This document shows positions 12,912-30,016 of a stretch of DNA of 64,000 nucleotides, one piece after another. The translations under genes were made by a program, and so were the position numbers. Position 1 is the first letter of the stretch; each line of letters begins with the position of its first letter. The DNA comes from Heliocybe sulcata (taxonomy: Eukaryota; Basidiomycota; Agaricomycetes; Gloeophyllales; Gloeophyllaceae). Where the stretch lies: positions 251,581 through 315,580 of the forward strand of contig ML213526.1 of NCBI GenBank assembly GCA_004369045.1, written 5' to 3'. The notes beneath the pieces were generated by a model, which saw nothing but the letters and a program-made list of their open reading frames with translations, did no database searches and was not told the origin of the DNA.

Positions 12912-14724
12912 GCTGAGAGAAGTCGCCTGAGATGTTGTGCAGATTTGATGGTAAACGCAATATATATTGTTCGCTGGTGGCCTACGGACGGAACCCAGCG
13001 GACGGGATTGGAACCCGAGGAGGGCGGATGCAGCGGAAGCAAAATGGCGGGTAGTGGTGACCACAACCATCCAAATACGTCAATATCAGGCTTCTCATGG
13101 ATGCGGCACCGCGTCGTTGCACGGTTCTCGAGATCGTCCTCCGGGAGCTCAACTAGTATGATGAGGATGCCAGAAGGATCGTCATTGTCCGGGGCGCATA
13201 GCAGCGCCACGGTTGAGATTCAAATGCGCTGGCCAATGGCGTGCAAGCTCACCTGCCTGATGCAATGTGGACTGAATGGATGGAGTGGAATTACATCCGC
13301 CTGCAGAAACCTTGGCGTGCCGGAACCAAACTGAATGCCGCGTTCGAATCTCTCTGACGCCCAGCACCGTTGATGGGCAATTCTAGGCCTCGCGTTTCGA
13401 ATGTAGCCGCTACCCCAATACAGCGGTGGGGTCAAACACACGGGTAAGGCATCCCCAGCCGTCGATACACACGCTTGCTAACCGTCAGGGGATGCTATGA
13501 TCAGTTCACCGGTCTGGTGGAGGCACGTCAGCCATCTCGATGGGCGGAAGCAGCATGACCATTGATGAAATCCACCCACCCGTTCATCATGGGGTAGTGT
13601 GCACTGGATGCGAGCCTAGTCCAGTCATGCATCATGACCTCACAGTTCAACGCGGGAGCTCCTTGACTGAACGCGGTGCCATAGGACGCCATATCGAGAT
13701 CATTTTCGCAGATGCCTCGACGGTGACGGTACCGAACGCATCGTCCATGCCAGACTTGACATGGAGTTGTGATGGAGCACGGATGTAAAAGATGCAGAGG
13801 TGCAGTAGACAGATTAGGTTGAATGTCCAGGCACAACTACCCAAGGTGACGAAGAGATATCGGGCGACGTCAACAGCCATCGTATTTCGAGTGGTCCCTG
13901 GCGTGAGGCGTGCAGTCCAGGCACAGGATTCCAGAGCGGGACTCGCGAAGGCTTTACATGTAGCCCCAGTCGAGCTTGCCGCGCACAAAACAAGATCCTA
14001 ACTCGGAGGAAGCAAGATAATAGTTTCGGCGACGAGTCCAGCGAAAGAGCCTTCCCAGGTACCGTATGTAGGCTGCTCATCGCTTTACATGGCCTACATG
14101 GCGCCAAGTCATGTCGCTTGAGAGAAATGGCTGCTTATAGGATTCGAAGTCGTGTATAAGAGCCTATCTGAAATCCTGAATCTTGCAGAGTGTAGGGCGA
14201 CGACTTGGGGTTGATTAGATACCATGATGCAAAATGTCATCGGAAGGCTGAGCGCTCCCCACAATATTCACCGCTCCTACAGCGGCCCAGTCTGGAGGGC
14301 TGATCAGAACGAAGGGACCCAGTCGACACATTACGCGTGGATGTCGCCCAAAGAATTCGAATCATGCTTGAGGATAGACCGTATGGTTCGCAACCATAAG
14401 CACATCGCGAGCTACCAGGCGTTGTGGGTCCACGCGTTCACGACGTGATCAACGTTGAAGCTGCGTTGCCGGCGGAGGCGGGCGCCAAACTCAAACACTT
14501 GACGTTCGCACGCTGTCGCGTTCTTAGCCGCGTTAACGCGCATATATCTGACTCTGTTTACCCCGCGAGACTATGCTTCTGAGCGCTCCAGCGGCGTCGT
14601 AGCCATGGCCAAGGGCGGTCGCCTGCAACGCCCGTATCATGGGAATCTTCTCTACTCTGGCCGTAGCGAGGGAACGTCAAGAAGCTCGGGACTCCGACAC
14701 CCACAGACTTTTTGCACACTTACC
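12912..14724. other. Divergent intergenic region, 1.8 kb
   Basis: This separates the divergent GT2 (-) and acid phosphatase (+) genes and should hold both promoters. A short minus-strand frame near 13647-13882 starts MAVDVARYLFVTLGSCAW and includes one hydrophobic stretch (FNLICLLHLCIFYI). It has no family I know and I do not call it a gene. No tRNA or repeat was found. Confidence 0.45.
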
Positions 14725-16373
14725 ATGAGCCTCCTCGCGTTTCTGCTGACGGTGCAGCTCGTATTATCGTCCAAGGCGGCGTCGTTCCAGCTTGGAAGAC
14801 AAGCTTCGGTGGTGACGGATGGACTTGACCTCCCCGCGAATTCTAAGTTGTGGGCACAGTACTCGCCGTGGTACCCAGCGCAGGAGTATGCGGCGCTTCC
14901 AGATGGGTGTGCTTTGAAGCAGGTGTGTAGGAGTCTTTAAGCTGGAATGGTCAACTGACGGATGTAGTCCAGGTTAACATTGTGAGCATCCATTTCGGGT
15001 TTGCGTGTCGAATGGTGTTCCTCAGCTGGGGGATTAGATCCAGAGGCACGGCGCGCGTTTCCCGACCAGCGGCGCGTCCAAGCGTATCCAATCTGCTGTA
15101 GCCAAGCTACAAGGGGTGGATAACTATACCGACCCAGCTCTGGATTTTTTGAAGACATTTCAGTATGATTTGGGCACGGACGACTTGGTTGCATTGGGCG
15201 CTGCCCAGTAAGCTACCATTTACTCGTGTAATGAGGGTGACGTTGATTTGTGTGGCAGGTCCAATGAAGCAGGTGCTACTTCGTTCGAACGTTATTCGGC
15301 TCTTGTGAATGAGAGCAGTTTGCCGTTCGTTCGAGCCTCTGGGTCGACGCGTGTGGAGGACTCTGCGAGGAACTGGACGGCAGGTGGGAGATTATGTGCA
15401 ATCCAGAACTCATGTGCTGATCTTCCCTGTTCTGCAGGCTTCGGGGAAGCAAGCGGGAATGTTTATGTTCCGAAATTGTCGCTAATCATCGATGAATCGG
15501 TAAGCCCGCTATGTCTCCGCCGCCTCGTCATGTGTGCAAACATAAGCAATGGTATAGTTGAACGACACGCTTGACGACTCTATGTGCACGAATGCCGGCA
15601 ATAGCGACGCTCAGACGGATCAATGGCTCTCCGTGTTTGCTCCCAACATCACCTCGCGTCTGAACGCTGCGGCGCCTGGCGCCAACCTGACTGACACGGA
15701 CACCTACAATCTCATGTCTCTCTGCCCCTTCGAGACCGTTGCGAAGGAGCAGGTTAGCGAGTTTTGCGGACTGTTCTCGGACGAGGAGTGGTCCGGGTTT
15801 CAATACATGGGCGACTTGGATAAGTACTACGGCACAGGGTCAGCGCCTCTTCGTCATATCGTCGCTGCACTTCGGATAACTGACGCTCCTGACAGGTATG
15901 GCCAGGAGCTCGGCCCCGTTCAAGGCGTCGGCTACATCAACGAGCTCCTCGCGCGTCTCACCGGCGAGCCTGTGCAAGATCAAACCCAGACCAACCGTAC
16001 GCTTGACTCTGACCCGGCCACCTTCCCTCTGAACCGCGGCATCTACGCCGACTTCTCGCACGACAACGAGATGATCCCCATCTACTCTGCGATGGGCCTG
16101 TTCAAGCAGGCTGCGCCGCTGGATCCGACGGACCCGGACCCGAGCAGGACGTGGCTCGCGACGCACTTGGTGCCATTCTCGGCAAGGATGGCGGTTGAGA
16201 AGGTGGGGTGCGAGGGGAAGGAGTATGTGAGGGTTCTGGTGAATGATGCGGTGCAGCCGCTAGAGTTCTGCGGGGGTGATGAGAATGGGCTGTGTGAGCT
16301 CGGTGCGTTTGTGGAGAGTCAGGCGTATGCGAGGAATAATGGCGATGGGGACTGGGAGAAGTGCTTTGACTGA
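14725..16373 (+). CDS. Secreted histidine acid phosphatase (phytase-like)
   Basis: Hydrolyses phosphomonoesters, possibly phytate, outside the cell to release phosphate. The ATG at 14725 (context ACCATGAGC) begins a signal peptide (MSLLAFLLTVQLVLSS). The N-terminal part has WAQYSPWYPAQEY. The catalytic signature IQRHGARFPTSG, with its nucleophilic His, lies at about 15035-15070. The C-terminal exon carries the proton-donor motif DFSHDNEMIPI. Cysteines (ALKQV/C..., CPFE, EFCG, KVGCEG, LEFCGG, EKCFD) match the disulfide pattern of fungal phytases. Total length is about 450 residues, normal for the family. About five short introns. Phytase versus general acid phosphatase is unresolved. Confidence 0.92.
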
Positions 16374-16872
16374 TCTGACGCGGACCCGGGAGGATATATA
16401 TTTTGGATCTTTTTCCGTTGCAATAGATGTCCAGAGGGTATAACAAAATTGAAGCACGTGATGGATTCCAAGCCACAGACGTGCCAGCAGTTTCAAGACC
16501 TGCCGGTCCGATAGGGTAAACGACTTGCCAACTCTGGGTGGATCTGCGTTTCGATTGAATGAAGCAAAAGGAAGTCAACCTCACCTCTTCACAGTCCCTT
16601 TCACATTTGAAGGCGTATATAAGGAGCAATTCTCGAGAATCCCCTCCCCCGTCTTTTCTTCCGGCCACTCCCTCCCCGCGCAAGGGATACTCACGCCCCG
16701 ATGTCCTTACAAGACCGGCAGTCATTTAGCAGCGCTCTGCATCATTCTCTCCGTATTTGCAGACTGCATGTGACGGACTTGAAGCGAGTAGGCCAGCCTC
16801 TTTTCGCGACGGTGTCGAGAGCGGGGCAGCTCTGGAGGAGTCGATCAAGGCACAAGTCCCCTGCGCCGCATA

Positions 16873-16887
16873 GATAAGCCCTTATCT
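16873..16887. promoter_or_regulatory. Inverted pair of GATA-factor sites
   Basis: AGATAAG and CTTATCT face each other with one base between, about 50 bp upstream of the permease TATA. Known biology: fungal nitrogen GATA activators (AreA/NIT2) favour two closely spaced GATA sites, and AreA controls purine transporter genes in Aspergillus. Its role here is inference. Confidence 0.55.
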
Positions 16888-16936
16888 TGTTGACACTCTC
16901 GGAGAAGGTTTTCCAATTTTTGATCTTCTATTCTGC

Positions 16937-16945
16937 TATATAAAT
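16937..16945 (+). promoter_or_regulatory. TATA box of the purine permease
   Basis: TATATAAAT lies about 65 bp upstream of the start codon at 17006. Confidence 0.6.
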
Positions 16946-17005
16946 GCCGTCGGTGCTACGACCCGAGGCGAACGGAGTACCTTCGTCTGTGTCGTCTGAG
17001 CCAGG

Positions 17006-19062
17006 ATGTCGTCCATCTCGACCAAGGAGCAGCCTGCGCCGACGCCTCCGCCACAGATTCCAACGTCTGCCTCGTCTAGGCTGAGGAGTCGAGCGGCGGT
17101 TTGGACGCGGAAGGTCACCTCGAAACACGGCTGGGTTGGCGACTACGACTATGCCTGGCTTTGTATGCCCACGTTGCCCTTTTCGTATGGATCTGCAGCA
17201 GCGAGGAAGGCTAGGAGGAGGTCCCCGCCTTTCTATGCCTTGGACGCGGAGCTGCCATTAGTGCTGGCTATGACGACGGGTCTGCAGCATGCCCTGGCGA
17301 TGTTGGCTGGCTTGATCACACCCCCCATTATCTTTGCGAGTTCGCTGAACCTTGACGCTGCTACAAGTGCGTACATGATCTCGGCGAGTTTGATTGGATG
17401 TGGTGGGTACATCTCTCGAGTTTTGACCCAGGAACACGAGTGACCATGAGAAATTAGGCATTCTGAGCTTGGTGCAGATGTCCAGACTTCGGATATGGAG
17501 AAATTTCTACCTTGGAACCGGACTGATCACTGTCGTTGGCACGAGTTTCTCTACCCTAAGCACGGCAAACGCTGTGAGTGTGCAAGGGATTCGCCTCTCG
17601 CTGACAGAGCTCTGACCGTCATGCCCATGCAGATCTTCAATGCTATGTACGCGGACGGGACATGCCCATCTACAACGGGAACGGACGGTACAATCACCCG
17701 CGGGGCATGCCCAGACGCCTACGGATACGTCCTCGGCACATCTCTCATCTGTGCCTTCCTCGAAATATTCATGTCCTTCGTCCCGCCGCGCGTTCTGCAG
17801 CGCATCTTCCCACCAATCGTGACTGGTACTGTGATACTCATGATCGGCGCGTCCCTCGTCGGTTCGTCGGGTATCCCGGACTGGGGAGGAGGCTCGAACG
17901 ACTGTGCCTCCCGCCCCGCGTCAGGATTTTTCCAGCTATGCCCTAATATTGCTGCCCCTCGTCCATTGCCGTGGGGCAGCCCTGAGTTCATTGGGCTCGG
18001 GTTCTTGAGCTTTATGGCAATTATTCTGACGGAGCTGTTTGGGAGCCCTTTCATGAAGAATATATCGATTATCGTGGGGTTGGCGGTGGGATGTATTGTA
18101 GCGGGAGCTGCAGGCTATATCGACGGGAGTTCGATTACGACGGCGCCGGCGATTACGTTCCTGTGGGTGAAGACGTTCAAGATTCGCGTCTACCCGCCTG
18201 CGATTCTGCCCATGTTGGCTGTGTACAGTGAGTGCGCCTTAGTTGTCCCTCTCATAATATTGCTGATCGACTTCTAGTTTCGCTCGCTATGGAAGCGATT
18301 GGCGACATCACCGCATCGGCGGAAGTTTCCCGAGTGGCTGTCGATGGCGAGGAGTTCGACTCGCGTATTCAGGGCGGCGTGCTTTCGGACGGCATCGGTG
18401 GCTTCGTCTCTGCATTATTCACCGTGACGCCCTTGTCCATCTTTGCGCAGAACAACGGTGTCATTGCGATCACCCGTTGTGCGAACCGCACGGCTGGCAG
18501 GTGGTGCTGTTTCTTCCTGATTTTGTTTGGCGTCCTCGGGAAGATCTCCGGTGTCTTTTTGGCTAGTGCGTGTCTTTCCACCGGTGCATTCCGTCTGATG
18601 AGGATCTAACCCATATTCTACAGTCCCGAATCCCGTTCTTGGAGGTGTCACAACCTTCCTCTTCGCCACCGTCGCAGTCTCGGGCATCCGGGTGTTGTCG
18701 TATAACCGCTTCACCCGACGAGATCGGTTCGTCCTCGCCGCCGCACTAGCGTTCGGCCTCGGTGACCTGCTGGTCCCGACAATATTCACGCATCTATTTG
18801 ATGGCGTGCGCAATCCGAACAAGGGACTGCAGGGTCTCTTTGATTCTATTACGATTATTCTTAGCACACCTTGTAAGTCCGACAGCCTCTCCCTGTTTCA
18901 TGGGTAACTGACGGTGTGCGTCTAGTCTTGATTTCGGGAATTGTGGCAGTGGTGCTTAACCAGATTTTACCACAAGAAGACACGTTCCAACCGGAAGAGG
19001 AGGATGAGGCACATACCGAGACAGTCGACGTAGAGGCTCAGGGGGAGAAGGAGAAGCACTAA
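17006..19062 (+). CDS. NAT/NCS2 purine permease (uric acid-xanthine type)
   Basis: A plasma-membrane proton symporter importing uric acid/xanthine-type purines as a nitrogen source. The ATG at 17006 starts a cytosolic N-terminus. The early motif MTTGLQHALAMLAG contains the QH pair conserved in NAT transporters. The substrate-binding signature QNNGVIAITRCANRTAG (about 18450-18500) fits the NAT motif. MEAIGDITASAEVSR and repeated hydrophobic segments (for example FIGLGFLSFMAIILTELFG) are in family positions. The two cysteines in NDCASRP/FQLCPN and the GDxW-like start (WVGDYDYAWL) also fit. About 590 residues after removing around five introns, close to UapA/UapC length. The tail is acidic and ends EGEKEKH before TAA at 19060-19062. 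The upstream GATA pair suggests nitrogen control. Confidence 0.93.
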
Positions 19063-19265
19063 TGATGATTATTTATGTGTGGCGATGGATTGTAATGCAT
19101 GATAGAACAGAATAATTGTAATATTGGCTTAGATTGGCAAGGTATTTTCAAGAGTGAGAATCGTTGTATGCATAGGGATACAGGTGAGGGCCTTATAAAT
19201 ATTCGTAATGGGGTGCAAGAAAGGCCCGCTTCGGATGCAAGATCGTACAAACATACACGACGCGA

Positions 19266-22200
19266 TTACCGGGCGAGAAGAGCAGCTGTCAAGAGGATAC
19301 CGCCGAATCCGCCTAATGTGCCTACAACAGTCCATTTGGTATAGTCGTCGAAGTGACGGGCGATGATCTTGGAATTTGTGAGGGAGAAGCCTCGGAAGGA
19401 GTAGATGGTGACGCCGGTGACGAATGCGATGATGGAATAGGCCAGGAAGACGAGTGGAAGAGACATGACAACGCTTCGTTTCTGGGGAAGAAATCAGTAA
19501 GAGTGGTCGGAGAATGTGACAGTGGTGTCTTACCGAGATGACGAGCATACCCTCCTGCCCCACAAACCGCACCGTCCTCTCAAACTCCGTATTGTTATAC
19601 CTCAACATCGAGATGACCCACGACACCATACTCGCGGTCGCGCACAAGACCGTCAAGAGCCCCGACACCCGCGCGACGTCGTCGAGCCCGGGGAACGAGA
19701 GGAACGTCACAGAAGCACTGAGCAGAATAGCAGCCTGCCGAAGGGGAAAACGCCAATGAGGCGGGGTGGTGAATATGGATACCGACTCCGCCGCGCCCGA
19801 AGACTCACGAGTAGACAGGCGCACGCCCCGATCATGAGCATTGGCCCCGGGCTGCGTAGGTTGCTCTCCTCGTCCAGCCGGCGGTGGGACGAGCGGTCCG
19901 CGAAGATGTACGGGATGCCGAGGCAGACGACGGAGACGACAAAGTCGAGCAGGGTGCGCCGGAAGGGGAGGCGGCGCTCGACGTGGTGGTGCTTAGTCGT
20001 GTCGTGTGGCAGGGGCTTGTGGGGACGGAAATTGCTTTGTCGCCATTGAGCTGTTGGGCAAACCATGAGCTGGGAAGCGGCCTAGTGATGTTTTCAGAAC
20101 CCACCGACACGCATCAGAACCCTGGACACGACCCGGGCGTGGATTACCGACTGCATTTTGGATCTCTCAGCAGGATCTGCACGGGGCATGTCAGGTCACG
20201 ATCGAAGCTATCCCTCTAGAGAAACTCACTCTCAAGAGATTTCAGCAAAGCCATTAGTTCCTGACATTCGGCGTGGTCGAACGGAGGCTCGGTAGGCTTC
20301 GTGGACGGGAGTAAGCAGTCTAGAGTAATGATTTAGATATTGCTGAGAACAACATTGCACTTGGACGGACCAGTATATGACCAAGTCAAAGCATCCATAG
20401 CCTCTGCGTGCGCATTCTGGGGCAACGACTGGTGCGCCGGATGACCCTCCATATATGCCCAATACCGGTATTCCACGTCCAGCCCTGATACAGGCTTGAA
20501 TTAGTCGCTCAATTTGGGCAAGGAATATGGCGCAACGCACTGTCGTCATCCGTAAAGAGCATGGTCGCCTCACCATTCCTCGGCGGAGGACTGAACGACA
20601 ACACCTTTGCCTCATGGTTGATCCAGTGGCGAACAGGCAACAAGCCATGCTTGCCCTTGCCATGCGCCTCACGCAACCACATCTCCCAATCAGCTGGCGG
20701 AAGCGCCAGCTCCTCAGGCGTCTTCTGCTCGAAGTACGTTGACACTGCATCGAGCTTCTTGGGGTCGCGCAGGTTGATGTCAGTCACTACGCGCATGTCG
20801 GCGTGCATGTAGTATGACGAGCCATCCGGAAGAGGGTACTCTGTCCATCCGCGAGCCTGAGGAGTCATGGGAGGGCCGACTGGCCAGTGAGTGCCTGCTG
20901 GTGTCGGGTAGTAGGCGACGATTTGCTGGCCTTTGTCGGCGCTCGTCGGTACTGCTGGACGAGCCAATAGAGGAACTCTCTCGCTACAGCGGTGGCATGA
21001 ATGTTAGTGTGGTTTGAGGAGGACTATGTATAACCACCACTCACTCCGTGTACAAGTCCGGTTCATGACGTCCCTGGGTGGCGAGGGTATACCTGGATTC
21101 TGACGCGTGCAGAGATCTATTGTCTGTTAGTGATGTTTTACAATGATCATCTAATGCGACCTACTGGCCGGGCTGCATCACGTCTCGCATTGGAGGAAGA
21201 GGCATGGAGATAGGCATGGGAGTGGCACTATAGGTCGAGCCGTCCCCTTGAGCGCGAGGCATCTCCATCCTTGCTACCACAGGCGTGTCCGTCCTAGCAC
21301 AACATCAGAAATGGCATATATCACTAGTCTAACGAAGAAGCTCACTCCATCTCACCGACGCTTTCTACAGGAGAAAGGATATCAACCGGCCTGCTACGAG
21401 ACTGGGAGCGAGAACGTGAAGGGTGACGCGAAGGCCCACGGGAGTGGGTCCTGGAAGGAGGGTCTGCAAAAGGATCTTCTGTGATCACACTGCATCCGTT
21501 GTAAGCGCCTGCACGCCAAAGGCAACAGAAGGCACTTACTGTACAGGTGGCCCATCGTCCCTCGCATCCCCAATGCTGTCAGACACCAGTATAATCCGCC
21601 TAATCTGATCCGGCCTAATACTCCCCAGCTCAGACTGCGTCAACGAATCCTCTCGTGGCCTAGTCAAACTCCGTCCGCGCGGCTCTTCTGAGGAGATAGA
21701 CACCCTCTGAGACGGAGGCGCACTGGTAGACTTCCCACTGCCTCCCATCATACTGGACTTGGACTGCTTGGTACTCAGGGGAGGCGTCGCGTCCGACATA
21801 GCCTGTGGGGTGTCCACGAACCTGATAGACTGGTTATCCCAGGGCCTCACTGACTCGGTCTGTGGCACGGGCATGGGAGGAGGGGCTGGTGTCGGTTCGG
21901 GCATGGTAACAGGAACCGTCGTTTCAGGCTCGGACTGGAGAGCAATGTCTGTGGGGCGAGGGCTGAGGTACGTCTCACCGAGCGCGTGGGTGTCTTCCTC
22001 CGCTCTCTGCAGGACCAAGCCCTGTCCCTCTACCGGCACGAGCTTCGCAACCGGAGCAGCCCAGGCATTCTGCTCCTCTGGGACAGAAGGAACCCTGGCC
22101 ACAGGAGGAGCAGGGCTAGGGGAGCGTGATCTTATGGGCTGTGGCTCCGCAGAGACATTTGCACCGAAATCAGGTATATTTGGAAGCTGTACAGGCGTCT

Positions 22201-22591
22201 GCTCTTCGGGCTTCTTCTCTTCCACTGCTACAGTTGTAGGCTCGGGTTGAGCCGCAGCGGCCGGTGGTTCCCCTTGTTGCAGGACAGTTTCCAGCTGAGG
22301 GACAGCAGCCAGGGGCGCAGGGAGTTCGCCGGGGCTCTCGACTACGGGTGTCGGGGCCATATGGGCCTCCTTGTCGATGGGTGGAGAGGCGAGGGGGGTC
22401 ATCGTGGAGTTCTCCCGACTGGGAGGCGCGACGGAGCTGGAGCGCGACGACGATGGCCTAACCGCATTCGTGAACGAGGACGCGCGTCGCATCACCGTGC
22501 CGACACGGTTGCGGAAGGATTTCTTCCCCGCATTGGGGCTCGAGCTAATGGGAGGTGTTTCCGGGCCTGGGCTGGACATCGCAGATGCCAT
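19266..22591 (-). CDS. WW-domain protein with C-terminal membrane spans
   Basis: Function unknown. The N-terminal third (start MASAMSSPGPETPP at 22591, or the ATG at 22579) is disordered and Ser/Pro-rich with a basic patch. The middle exon (20509-20967) carries a WW-like domain, GWTEYPLPDGSSYYMHADMR, then VVTDINLRDPKKLDAV. The next exons read GLDVEYRYWAYMEGHP and CQELMALLKSLE. A splice with donor GTGGGT and acceptor CAACAG joins ...SRVLMRV to AQWRQSNFRPHKPLPHD, so this is one gene rather than two. The C-terminus has about four hydrophobic spans (FVVSVVCLGIPYIFAD, AILLSASVTFLSF, SLPLVFLAYSIIAFVTG, GGILLTAALL). It matches, from memory of the family, a WW-plus-membrane architecture common in agaricomycetes. 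WW domains usually bind proline-rich peptides. It converges on the permease. Confidence 0.75.
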
Positions 22592-23573
22592 AATTAACAA
22601 CAAGAGTGTACAGAGAAGAAAAGCGCGTCGAAAGCAGGAAGGGGGCGCGTTGGCCAAACTATGGATGTCGGAGACGGGTGCGAGGCTTTATGAACGCGTT
22701 GGAGCTGCCTGGAGGTTTCGTTGAGGTAAGAACACGTAGTTCCACTACTGCGCTCAGTGCCTATCGGACCAGATGGTGCAGGAGTTCATTTTAGATTCGA
22801 TATGAGCGTGAAATTTACGGACTCGTGTTCACTGGATACACGTGTAGGCACTCCGTGATGAACCCCGCTGCATTGTTCTTCGGCTATCTCGAAGAGCAGG
22901 AGATGCTTCGACTCACTCATTCTGCAGATTGCGGTGCACAACGAAGCTCAGTTGTGCATTCTGCCCAAAGACTCTTCATATGACAACCACAGGTCCCGAT
23001 ATTCCAAGGAGCCATTGGACTCCACGATAAAAGTCAAAGCACGTTTCGACCGCGTTTCCGGGTACACGTTGCCTTCCTGAGTTCCTCTGGTCATTGGTCA
23101 CGTATCGACGTATATTAAGACCTAGTCAGAGTCGGAGCCCTTTCAAAAGAGTGGGGACACGAGTGATATGCATTCTGAGGCTGCGCAGGGTAGTACGTCG
23201 ACCGAGTTCTAGTGCAAGACGAGGGGGACGAGGGGAAAGGAGGTTGTGGCGCCGGACTGAGTTGTGGGTCCGCTGTGGACTCTGGATTTGCCTCCGCCTC
23301 CAGGGTTTTCTACATATATACGCCTCACACTCAGTACTCAATATTCAGCGTTCACTCGGCTTCCGTATGGACTACGTCTTCAACTGTATTGAAGTACTTA
23401 ATCACGACCTTTGAGGGTTTGAAGCCCAACGCCAGCAAAGTAGACGGTGCACATCCCACTTTGGATATCATGAGCCCAAGAGCGGTATGGTTTTCTTATG
23501 TACGGGACACGAGAAAAAACAAGATGACTGGGAAAATCTCCCATACCCGACCAGTTCCTTATATCTCGGCTTC
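22592..23573. other. Promoter of the WW-domain gene
   Basis: A 1-kb non-coding gap upstream of the minus-strand WW gene and downstream of the first CDH-like gene. Small open frames here are short and unstructured. Nothing is recognised. Confidence 0.5.
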
Positions 23574-26056
<2,483 letters not shown>

Positions 26057-26714
26057 CTTCCCGAAAGGAAATGCGAGTAGGAGGCCATCTTCGCTCTTAT
26101 ATGTCTTGAGCGATCTGGCTTCTTCAGATAGGTGGGCTCCATGTCGGTCAAGGAGATACTCCGGCGTACCCCGTGGACGCAGCACAAGGTCACCAGCTGT
26201 AGAAGAATGCTTCAATGAGGAGGCAATCTGGCATTACCCCGCTTCGTATACTATCCTTAGCTGCTGCATTTCGGGATAACGCAACCAGCAGATGGATCAG
26301 CCATCCCGTATCAGGGCCGAGAAGAAACTGATTGGTGCATATACACCTATGCCACTAGGACCGCAGGCGATCTATAATGAGGTTTTGGGGTAGATTGAGT
26401 GTTGTGGCTTGCGAAGTCCGGATGTTTTGAATATACTCACAAGGTGAAGAGATAAGAGATGTTCATTTAATGTAGTCTTGTGACAAGGCTATACTTGCCA
26501 CGATCGCCAACTTGGATGCGGTACGTATGGAAATGGGAGCAGAGAAGCAACAGGGATGTGCCACCTTTCTCGTCACGAGGGGCCCAAAGAGATGGCCCCG
26601 CAGGATAGAGTGTAAGCGCTCATTCCTAAATACGGAATATGCTATGAGTCAATACAGCTCGGCAAAGCTTGTACAGCCTGACAGTCTTTGATGAATCTCC
26701 AATTCCAGGATTCA
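26057..26714. other. Promoter of CDH-like copy A
   Basis: The gap between the two CDH-like genes. A TATA-like ATATAAG on the coding strand lies at about 26097-26103, 40-47 bp upstream of the start. Sequence a little further up (CCCGTGGAC.CAGCACAAGGTC) also occurs upstream of copy B, so the duplicated block includes promoter DNA. Confidence 0.5.
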
Positions 26715-29168
<2,454 letters not shown>

Positions 29169-30016
29169 CTTTACTCCCGGACAGAGCAAGCAGAGGATAA
29201 TCGTCCAAGCGGTCTCCGCCGCCCTTATGTACCTTCAGCGATCCGGTCATCTCGGTGGCGTCAAGGCAAACGCCTAGGATTTTCCGTCTTATCCCGTGGA
29301 CACAGCACAAGGTCTGTCATTCTGGGATGGCACCTTTCAGATGGAGCAATCTGCCATCGCTCGCTGTTGCGACTATACTTAGCGGGTCAATTCAGTATAG
29401 TGAATCTAGCGAGTGACCGGACGGTCGCGCAGGGGACCCGACAGACAGAGCTTGATGCATCAAATGAAGCTGCAACCTATTCTCCTGCTCGGCGCACACT
29501 GAGCAATGCAGGTACTATCCCATTTGATAGTGGGAACATACTCACAATGCGAAAGATATCAGGTGCACATCTCCATATCTCAATGCAAAGTCGGGAGGCC
29601 AAAGCCACAGGAACGCAAAGGCCGTGGACATAAGAAATTCTAGAGGCGCAGCCACGGAGGTCAGCCGTCTTCTCAGTCATGAGGGACAAACATCAGCCCA
29701 AGGAGATGGCTACCCAGAAAGGAATGCACGATAGGCGCTCATGGGAGATAGGCCAGGAACCGGCGTTTGTGAGTTTTCTTAGTCATAAATGGGTATAAGG
29801 GTGGAAGGAACACGCCCGAGGCCGGTTAGCACAAGGGTATATTAGGTCAAGGAGTGCGTCATCCTGACTCAGACATGGGCGAAGTGCAAGATTTGGAAGG
29901 GGGGGAAAGATCGAGGGGGAAAAGACGCCCAGGAACCGTCATAGTTGATGCAGGCCAGCAGAGTAGAGGATTGTATACGACACATAGATGAAAGTACCGT
30001 GAGAAGGATATCTCAA
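29169..30016. other. Promoter of CDH-like copy B and 3' flank
   Basis: An 850-bp non-coding gap. The part next to 29168 resembles the promoter of copy A (AGCGATC and the shared CCCGTGGAC.CAGCACAAGGTC block), but the TATA-like core reads CATAAGG instead of ATATAAG. The rest is unrecognised. Confidence 0.5.

Larger units (their letters stand above)
16374..17005. other. Purine permease promoter region
   Basis: The gap between phosphatase and permease, both on +. It holds the inverted GATA pair (16873-16887) and the TATA box (16937-16945). No gene is seen. Confidence 0.6.

Noticed and set aside
13321-13360. GTTCGAATC resembling a tRNA T-loop
   Set aside because: The flanking bases do not pair into a T-stem and no acceptor or anticodon arm fits around it.
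13647-13988. Minus-strand ORF with a hydrophobic stretch
   Set aside because: One short frame with no known family, no clear splice partner and no promoter signal. It may be chance.
16948-16964. TCGG...CCGA resembling a UaY purine-activator site before the permease
   Set aside because: The spacing is nine bases instead of the six known for UaY, and it lies downstream of the TATA, so I do not call it.
19266-20066. Separate four-span membrane protein gene
   Set aside because: A good donor (GTGGGT) and acceptor (CAACAG) join it in frame to the WW-domain exons upstream, and the order matches remembered homologues, so I treat it as one gene.
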